Source: Cristatella mucedo (lineage: Eukaryota; Bryozoa; Phylactolaemata; Cristatellidae). Taken from it: DNA of 64,000 nucleotides. Location of the stretch: positions 261,501-325,500 of the forward strand of contig WPIO01000165.1 of NCBI GenBank assembly GCA_009760855.2, written 5' to 3'. The notes under the pieces were generated by a model. The model did not search any database, was not told the origin of the DNA, and was given only the letters and a program-made list of their open reading frames with translations. Both the position numbers and the translations under genes were made by a program. This document shows positions 56,323 through 64,000 of the stretch, piece after piece. Position 1 is the first letter of the stretch, and each line of letters opens with the position of its first letter.

Positions 56323-56982
56323 CTCGTCCCGCTAAGCCGCCAGGCGGCGCTCCGCAATCGTTCGTCTCCTTGAGGAGAGCGGGAGGGGCGGCTGCGATCG
56401 AGGATTCGCGAAGCAGCGGTTTGCGCGGACTTCTTGACGGGCGCGCGAGGATAACAATGGCCGCCGTAGAAGAAGAAGAATGAGGAGAAGGGCTGCACTA
56501 TGAAAGAACGCGAGGCATCTAGGCAATGACGCTCGCGTGACTCTCTAGCGGTAGCGGAGCGACGCGAATCGCCGGCTGGCGGCGCCGGCTGGCTCCGCAG
56601 TTGGCGAAGCTGGGCTGTGCGCGGTTCGCGAAGGCGCGCGCACGCGCTCTACCCGCTCCGGACATCGACGATCGGCCGCTTGCTTTAATTAGAGGCCATT
56701 TCTGCCTTGGCTTTGCGTCCTCGCGCGCCTACTCGCGCCGAGCGATAGACTATGACGCAGTTGACGCCAGGCGGCGCGCCTTTCAGGCAAGCCAGACATT
56801 CTAGGTTGGCGGCTTCAGCGTCGATTTGCGTAAAGCGCCTCTTGGTGCACGCGAGCGATGCAAAGGCCCCTTGAAAAGCGACTCGCTTATCGCTGGCGGA
56901 CCGCAGGGCGCGATCCGTATTCGGCGTTGAAACGAGATTCGGGATACCAGAATTGCTGCATCGTCTTTGCACTAGCATAGTT
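56323..56982. other. GC-rich island, possible minus-strand exon not resolved
   Basis: A minus frame 56685-56950 (STPNTDRALRSASDKRVAFQ, Cys-containing ECLACLKG) looks protein-like and could be an ectodomain exon of gene A. Splice sites are weak and it is not linked by phase. Confidence 0.3.
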
Positions 56983-57100
56983 TGACCGAGGGGGTTAAGG
57001 TGCTCGCTTTTGACGATCGAGGTCGTGGGCTCGAGACCTGCGGAACATGTGAAGCACCTGAAGAGATAGTAAGTACTCTTAGGAAGCTCGCCAGGCAAAT
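56983..57100 (+). mobile_element. SINE-2
   Basis: GGGGGTTAAGGTGCTCGC and GTCGTGGGCTCGAGACCTGC, followed by the tail AGTACTCTTAGGAAGCT. Confidence 0.7.
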
Positions 57101-57106
57101 GAAGGA

Positions 57107-57108
<2 letters not shown>

Positions 57109-57198
<90 letters not shown>
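57109..57198 (+). repeat. (TA)n microsatellite, 90 bp
   Basis: Uninterrupted TA run directly after SINE-2. Confidence 0.97.
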
Positions 57199-57201
<3 letters not shown>

Positions 57202-57299
57202 TAAAACTCAGGCTCTGCGGAATGATACAACAGAGGAGTCAACGGGGAAGCTCGCAGCCTCAATGCCTCCAGGGATAAGTGGGGTATAAGAGAAGGATT

Positions 57300-58900
57300 A
57301 AGGTCTAAGTGAGGTCATTAAGAATCGTGGTGGAGCGACCTCATAGTAAACGCAGATATTCCAGCAGCATACATATTGTTAGTGGACTGTCGATAAATAT
57401 TTTAATTGGCCGTTCGCAACTTGAGGATGCCTGACACCGTAGAAAAGTCTTTTATTACCGCAACGGAATAGCTGTCACTGCACCGGCGGCCATACTACTG
57501 AGGATTTTTTTGCGCAGGAATATTTTGAAAATAGTAGTGCATCTACACACCCTAATGAAGTATTTTTACCTTTTACATCACGTAAATTTTTACACGATTA
57601 GCAAGCGCTCATCTCGTCAAAATCTTTGCATTGTAAAATGCAAAAATATATCATCACAGGTCTATACTTGCAAGTTTTCTTGCGGTTAGATTTCGTAATT
57701 ATTTAATTTTATATTAACGTTGTTTACCATATATAGTAAGTATGAACTTCCCTCATAGAACAAGAAATTTGTTGCTGCTTAATCTAGAAAGGTTGATGAT
57801 GAATATAGACTTTGAACCATAATCCCTTAATTTGTTGGTAAATCGGCTAGAGTTAATATGATTAGATTTACTTCACCTAAAATCACTGGTGATGGAAATA
57901 CTTTAACATTTGTATTATAATTCAAAGCAAAACTTTTCTGACTTTGAAAGCTTGAAGAAATTCCTTAGATATCAAACTATTACCTTATTGATAACCATTA
58001 AGACAATCTGGCCTTTCGTTAGAATTCTATTTAAGACAGGATTTGAAATTAAAATATTTTATAGCAATGATAGAGAAATGTGGGATTCAGTCAAATTCTA
58101 TGTTAACCATGGAGAGCAAGTCTACAAATGTAGTTTACGATAGATTTATATTATTGTTAGGTAATAAATCACAAGATTACTTCAACAGTAACGTTTGTTC
58201 CGGTTTGGATCATTCTTAGATTCTACCCATTTTCAGTTCAGTTTCGTAGTACAACAGTATAATTATAATTGTCTGTGTCTTATCAAGCTGACCCATATAT
58301 AGAGGTGAAGAAACATTTTATCTATATAGTTAATTATAGACTAGTGAAATGCATTTCTGGAGTTCCACTACATAAAAACGCAATCAGCCGATCATCAGGT
58401 TCGATTGATGCAGCATCATAATCAGTTATTTATATTTTTAGAACTCCTAGCAATTCGAGTTCATCTTGATAATCATGATGTCTTTTTCAAATCTTCTCAC
58501 TGTCTTCGCACTTACAAGAATCAGTTTTATGCAAATAAAACTCACGAAAATCAGCTTTATGCGAATTAAACTTACAAGAATCAGCTCCATGCTAATTCAA
58601 CTTGCAATCCTCAAATTCAATCAATCCAAGTAATAAAGAGCTTATCTTAACTATCTCAGAATAGTTTTGAGGCCATGTAATTTACTTTATGCTTGATGCT
58701 CTCCTTATTTTACATTCATTAATATGTTTAAATACTCTTTATAGTTTTTGAGCGTCCGCCATTCTAATAGAGCACAAGTAATCAAGCAAACAAGTACCAT
58801 TTCTCTAAGTAATAGGGTTTCGAATGAAGTGATCTAGTTCTGCCACTCTAGTCGGAATTTTTATTCCCCAGTATTTCACAGTACTTTAAAATGGTATTTC
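57300..58900. other. AT-rich segment of distinct composition
   Basis: Much more AT-rich than flanks and almost free of the repeats common elsewhere. Holds the broken open region at 57855-58143 and an AGAATCAG.TTTATGC.AATTAAACT repeat at 58515-58605. Confidence 0.6.
57855..58143 (+). pseudogene. AT-rich frameshifted open region, unrecognised
   Basis: Two overlapping frames: a short one starting at an ATG near 57858 (MIRFTSPKITGDGNTLTFVL) and one from 57910 containing FSDFESLKKFLRYQTI and FYSNDREMWDSVKFYVNHGE, ending at 58143. The sequence reads like a genuine protein broken by a frameshift. Base composition is much more AT-rich than elsewhere. Origin unknown. Confidence 0.25.
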
Positions 58901-58904
58901 TAAC

Positions 58905-59050
58905 ACTTACTTCAATTTCATTGCACGTACTTCAATTTCATTGCACGTACTTCAATTGCATTTCCCTTTGCAGCAAATTTAAAGCGCATAGAAAGAGATT
59001 GAGTTCTCTGAAGGCGCTTTATCAAGTGCATTATTATTATTACTATTAAC
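58905..59050 (+). mobile_element. L2-type LINE 3' tail
   Basis: AAGCGCATAGAAAGAGATTG and (ATT)n, preceded by three copies of ACTTCAATT..ATTGCACGT. Confidence 0.82.
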
Positions 59051-61152
59051 ACGTTTATACCAATCAACAGCCTTCTCTCTCCCTCTTTCATGCACAGCCA
59101 CCTAGCAAAACATGAAACTGGCATTATTATTCGTAAGTAAATATTTCGTTTAAATTATTTGTACGCAGTGAAGCTTAAAGTAGTAAATACATTTTACATA
59201 TTATACAGTGTAATCTCTTTTTTGGGTATATCGAACTGCTGACACTCGGCGGGAGACTGGTAACTGAGCATACGGACGAAACACGGTCAGTGTGTATACG
59301 GAGACTGAGCTGTATATCGAGGTCACCAGGTCACCAGAAATGACTGTGGAACGGCCATATAGTGAGGTTATCCAGTCAAACGGTAAAAGTCAGCTTGCAA
59401 TATCCCAAAACATATACTACTCACCCGTAGCGGTAGGCTGCGACAGCCTGCTTCCGCGACTCGTCGAGTTAAAGCCGGCACCATCGTACGGTTCAACATG
59501 CGGTTCAACGGCATCCACTCGCTAACAGCTACGCACCCCTGTGCCCATCACCCGAGTCGGACCGTCGGGGCTCAGGCGATGGGCGATCAAACGCGAAGGA
59601 TGGGTCGAGAGGAGAACGCACTCTATTCTCATAGCTCCTCGCCGCCTTAACCTCGGTCGCCTGTAGCATGGCCGTTCAAGGGATACCGTCAAGACTTGAG
59701 CAACGTCCGGACTCTTGCGATCGAGGATTACAAACGATGAGTTAAATAGGGTCGGTCCGCCATGGGTTGGTAACTCATTATTCCGCCATCAGCGAAAAAT
59801 GTGGACATCTGTTTATCAACGGGGAGACAGGAGGCGTGATAACATTGATTCGCGGTTTCGTAAATTTACCGTGTCTGGGAAGTTATGGCTGCATATGACG
59901 AGGAATCAGAAGCCGTAGCAGCAAGCTTTCCCGCCGACTCGTGCCTCGGTCATCCGGCGGCCATGATCGACGGCACTTGTCAAAAGGTGATCGATCCCCT
60001 GACCTTGACCTAGCCAACCCCCCACCCAGCAGCAGCAGTGGCCACTCGTCTAGCCGCTAGGCTCTAGCACCTCGCTTTATCAGCAGGCAACTTCTCCGGA
60101 CTCTGAAAATCTTAATATAGTGCACATGCAACCTGTACTTGGGTATTTGACTTGGGACATTGGGATTTTTCGTGTCCACCGAGTCGGATCTTTTTGCGAG
60201 TGGATTCTACATGCACGAACGTTGTATCCATTCGGTTCTCGACACTTTAGAAATTATGGCTCACGCTCGAATGGATTACGGTCAGAGTTAGCTCCCCCTG
60301 CACACCGACTGAGCAACAAAGCTCCTCTGCCTGTCCAAAACAATTAATGTTCCGCCGAGCAGCAAAGCAAAGAAAGCTGGCAAACTTTTCGACACGACTA
60401 TTGCTATTAGCTCAGCTTTGGCCCTTTGCCAAATGCTAGAGAAACGCCCTTTAACGATCGGCTCGTGTTTTCGGTAGGTGCACCGTCGTGGTTGTGCAAA
60501 GAGACTAAAGTAGAAAGTAAAGGTTCACTGATTCAACAGCCTCGTCTCGTAAAGCGAGCACAGGTGTCGTAGCAGCACACATGTCGTATCAGCTATCACT
60601 CCAGCTTGCAGTCACACATAAAGAACGTTCGAGGCCCGAAGCTTCGCAGGCTTCGAGCCGACGACCAGAAGGGGCCGCGATGTACCGAGCGCCGATTGCT
60701 GCAGAGGAGGCTAAAGAGCATCCTCCAATCGGGAGGAGGGGAGAGGGAAACCTGCACAAGTGCCCTGAGGCTGCTGGCGCTCTAGTAAACACAGGATGCG
60801 ATTAAGTGTCTTAGTCTAACTTTGATGCCAGAGAAGACTTGGAGCACTTTGGGTAGCTGAGCCGAATGTGGTCTTTATTCCGTGCTTGCATACATCTCGC
60901 CAAGCAAGCGGTCTCGGGAGAGCTGGTAATCCTCATCACGAGAAAGGGCAAAGGGTAAAGGGTGCTCGACAGACTAGCGATTCGAGCCGCACGGAGCTGC
61001 ACAAGCGGCCGGTTGCACGAGCAAAGTGTAACACGATCTCGCGAGGCCCTCGCTTGAGTTGCAACCGATTCTGAGCTAGAAAAGGCCAAGGACGCACGCG
61101 TCGGTCATGGCCTCGACTAGCGAAGAGCTGGGGGCGACTAGTAAGCAGATCA
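59051..61152. other. No gene seen (3' flank of ERCC6-like gene)
   Basis: Unique sequence. A SINE-1-like scrap lies at 60526-60560. No open frame with splice or motif support. Confidence 0.45.
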
Positions 61153-61684
61153 TCATCGATACTGAGGCTTCAGGCGCCAGCGCCCGCCTTGGGCGTTTTT
61201 TTCGAGATCGCAAATCTCCAGCAGCAGTGCCCTGAACTTGGCAGTCCACTCTTGTCCCACGCGGTCGGCGAACTCGTCCAAGATCTCGTTCGTAGTGACG
61301 TAGTCGCTGTCAGAAGAATTTAGTCGAGTCGCAATGAAGTCGCGAACGTCGCGACCTAGCAGAACGAACGGGTCCGAGCTGCCCTCGACGAAGGCTGGCG
61401 TATTCTGCGCAGCCGCGTAACCATCGTCATTGTCGTCCCCGTTTCCCGTGGAATCGGCGCTTCGAACTCCGGTGCTGCCACCGGCAACTTCGACGAGAGC
61501 GTTCCGTCGGGCCATGACCCTCAGGAGGTCAGCAGACGAAACCGGCGCAGCCGCCGGGCGAGACGCGACGAAATCGCTAGAAGTCATCAGCTCAGACCCG
61601 CTGAACGCACCTTCCGGCGGTGCAGCAATGGATGCAGCAGCTGAACCGGGTCTACCGCTCGGTGCCTTTTTACCAAACCTCATA
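61153..61684 (-). CDS. ERCC6: ERCC6/CSB-like transcription-coupled repair ATPase, last coding exon (partial gene)
   Basis: A 532-base terminal exon, phase 2 at its acceptor (ATTTATCCATTACAG|T), encodes 176 residues and stops at 61153-61155. The C-terminal block is distinctive: DVRDFIATRLNSSDSDYVTT, then NEILDEFADRVGQEWTAKFR, then ALLLEICDLE and a final GRWRLKPQYR. This parallels the end of human CSB (FRELLRNLC...IWKLKPEYC). Upstream, SSADLLRVMARRNAL parallels CSB SSLLAKMRARNHL. In human CSB this end holds the ubiquitin-binding/winged-helix region needed for repair at stalled RNA polymerase II. The SWI2/SNF2 ATPase exons must lie past 64000 because no matching exon is seen in 61.7-64 kb. The middle of the exon (acidic GNGDDNDDG, Ala/Pro-rich) is low complexity. 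Confidence 0.82.
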
Positions 61685-61794
61685 CTGTAATGGATAAATG
61701 TGTGTACATCGTCATGACATCGCAGGCAGCATAACTCTTGCATTTAAACATTGACGCAGCACGAATGACGATAGAGAGATAATATAATATAAAA

Positions 61795-61930
61795 ATATAA
61801 TTCATTTGTATAGCGTGCTAAGAGAACTTAATGTCTATTCAGGCGCTTCACATATGCCTCGGGGCTCGAGCCCGCGACCTCAGCCAGACCTTGGTCGGGG
61901 CGAGCACCTTAACCGCTGCACCGAACCAGC
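61795..61930 (-). mobile_element. SINE-2 in an ERCC6 intron
   Basis: Reverse copy: TAGCGTGCTAAGAGAACTTA (tail), GGGGCTCGAGCCCGCGACCT (B-box region), CACCTTAACCGCTGC. Confidence 0.8.
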
Positions 61931-62764
61931 GAGATTTGTGTGGCATGAAGTTAGGAAGGTCGAATATCCATTCCCTCTAGCAATGTGGTGACTGCAAATC
62001 CTGGGAAGATGACACATCAGACTGACATTTGAGAGCAGCTGCTATTTTGCTTGCCTGTCGATACGTCTAGGAATCCTTTTTGAGTGTCAGCTCGGACTGA
62101 TGGCTGCGTAGTCGAAAGTCAAAGAGTCAAAACTTTAAGAAACGACGACAAGAGTCTTCTTTCTCTCAAGTCAGACCATGAGGGACTGGGGTCTGCAGGG
62201 GGAGGGGGTCTGCAGGGAGGCAGGGATTAATGGCACTGCATGCAGTATGACATTGCATCCCTACCGTGTGTGGCTGACTCGTCAGCCACACTAGACAGTT
62301 GAGCCACGATTTTTTAAATCATCAAATTACTCAAAATTTCTCGCAATCTTCAAATGGCTCAAACCACTCAGTCACCCATTCGGGATTCAGTTTCCTTATT
62401 CGGTCGAATACGAACAAATAATTGACCAGCTATTCAGCTGAATATGAAGAGTGTGCCGAACAGATCTAGCTAGACAGCATTTAAAATTTAAAATGTAAGT
62501 ACAGTTGCATTTCAGTAAATCTAATGCATAAACTGAAATAAAAATTTAACTACACATCTAGAAACATACATTAAGCTAATGCAACAGTTACTTCTGTCCA
62601 CTAGCTGAAGCAGCCGCATAGCCACAAAGTGTGTCACGTGACCCGTGTTCGTGGTTGGTCCGACCGCTACTATTTGGCCGAATATCGAATACCTATTTGG
62701 ATCAGCTACTTAAGTAGTATATAGTATCGTAGGTGTATCATAGGTGTATCATAGTATCGTAGGT
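61931..62764. other. No gene seen
   Basis: Intronic; short GTATCATAG repeat at 62718-62765. Confidence 0.45.
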
Positions 62765-63200
62765 CAGTTGTATTGCACTCTTAGGGGAACTTAATCTCTC
62801 TTAATTAAGGCATTGTACAACCCACTGTAAGGAAATCAATAGCCTGACCAAGAGTTAATGCGCAGTATCATGACAAGCATGCAAAAGCAAACAAGTATCA
62901 TGCTTTGGGCCAGAATGCTTAGGCGCACTTAGGCATGTTTGGGCACGCTTGGGCATGCTAGAGCCAACAAGAGTGCACTCACGGCAACCAGTTGATATGA
63001 CCGTGGGCTAGTAAATGCATTGAATTACAGACAGGCAGGATGTAGAGTACACCGAACAAACAAAGTTCAAGTTCGCTGGGACGAAGGGAAAGCTGACCAA
63101 AACAGGAGCGTCTTTCTTTAGTTGAGTAAAAGATGTAAGGTCAAGGTCTCGGGTGGCGACCGTGGCTGGAAGCTGTTTCCACACTTTTGGCGTATACGAG
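62765..63200 (-). mobile_element. Old L2-type LINE 3' end
   Basis: Reversed tail variant (CACTCTTAGGGGAACTTAAT) and heavily diverged 3' region. Confidence 0.55.
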
Positions 63201-64000
63201 CTGATATAGTTCGATCACCCAATGACCCTGAGACAGGAGAGCTTCGGGAGGAGAATAAGCAGAAGGAGAAGCCCAGCCTTCGAGAGCAAGCAGAAAGAGC
63301 CTACGATCTAACGTCTACGATCTAACGTCTATAGGACAGCAGCTAGCTCTTCAGCCACCGCATCCACGCGGGAATGTGTGATTGATTATTATAGCTGTGT
63401 GGGTCAGCATAGACGGCCAATCAATCAGCTTCGAGTCGGATTCGACCTCTTAAGAGGTTCTGTAAAAAGGCCAATGTGGCCAAAATGCCAATGTACAGCA
63501 CAGAGCAGCCAACGAGGGGACCTTGAAGAACTTAGTACATGACGTTACATTAAGTCTGGCCGGCAAATGGCTCAGATGGGTACGATTCATAGCACACTCA
63601 AGATAAATCAATCTCTTTCTAGGCACTTTACATTTGCTGCAAAGGAAGCATGACCATGCCACGGCTTCCGATCCCTAGCATAACAGACGTCAGCCGAATG
63701 TTGCATGCAGTCTTTGGGGGAACGTGACGGACGTCGATGGTAACAATTAACGCACCAAGGCAGATCTGATTAGCAGGCTACTGTCACCATTCCTTATTAA
63801 TGATGCCATCAGTCACATCTTTAAGTCGGGCGTGTTTGCTTAGATTTGGATCGAGAATTTCCACAAATGGCCGTGAGTTTCGCTGTGCTCCCAACGGCTG
63901 ACTGGCAACAGATATATTCTCTCCCAGTCCAAACGAGCGCGTTTTTTTAGCACGGGTCGAACGAACGAAACGGCCGACCGAAGCTGAGCCTGAGGCAGCT
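63201..64000. other. ERCC6 intron, with an L2-type tail
   Basis: Reversed LINE tail at 63590-63660. No ERCC6 exon recognised up to the window end. Confidence 0.5.

Noticed and set aside
62930-62985. Series of GGGCATGC/AGGCATGTTT motifs resembling p53 half-sites
   Set aside because: Short degenerate repeats in LINE-derived intron sequence; no support beyond the motif itself.

Overview
The window is eukaryotic and almost certainly from a metazoan nuclear genome. Genes are split by GT-AG introns, two conserved genes match animal families (TMEM165 and ERCC6/CSB), and most of the non-coding DNA is L2/CR1-type LINE fragments, tRNA-derived SINEs and long CT/GA, TA and minisatellite tracts. I cannot place the species. 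There are no bacterial operons, CRISPR arrays, rRNA genes or credible functional tRNA genes. Exons sit in GC-rich islands and introns are repeat-rich. In the GC-rich islands long open frames occur by chance in several frames, so exon calls there rest on splice sites and matching phases, not on open frame length.

Layout. 1-2645: L2-type and second-family LINE fragments. 3333-17219 (+): a complete seven-exon TMEM165 (Golgi Mn2+/Ca2+:H+ exchanger, UPF0016/Gdt1 family) predicting 319 residues; intron 1 is 9.1 kb and packed with LINEs, including one with an intact 453-codon reverse-transcriptase frame ending about 60 bp before exon 2. 17220-24600: TMEM165 3' flank, a 44-bp perfect palindrome, a roughly 370-bp foldback element and nested LINE/SINE debris. 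24600-26400: GC-rich island with an unassigned + strand open region and a well-supported minus-strand terminal exon. 26600-56000 (minus strand): three successive gene models (C at 33.2-26.7 kb, B at 42.2-39.8 kb, A at 55.7-51.3 kb). Each starts from a single transmembrane-helix exon with phase-1 boundaries on both sides, followed by phase-1 exons for low-complexity cytoplasmic tails (Pro/Met/Ala/Gln-rich, and Arg/Asp/Ser-rich in A). I do not recognise this family; it is the most interesting feature of the window. 57-61 kb: a long TA tract, an AT-rich stretch of unusual composition and unannotated DNA. 61153-61684 (minus): the last coding exon of an ERCC6/CSB-like transcription-coupled repair ATPase, whose upstream exons lie beyond the window. 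61.7-64.0 kb: repeats.

The mobile elements form one system. The L2-type LINE and a tRNA-derived SINE share the same 3' tail ending in (ATT)n, which suggests that the LINE machinery mobilises the SINE. Many LINE copies are 5'-truncated, nested or joined in inverted pairs.

All assignments are from reading the sequence. No database or alignment search was run, and family names come from motif recognition.
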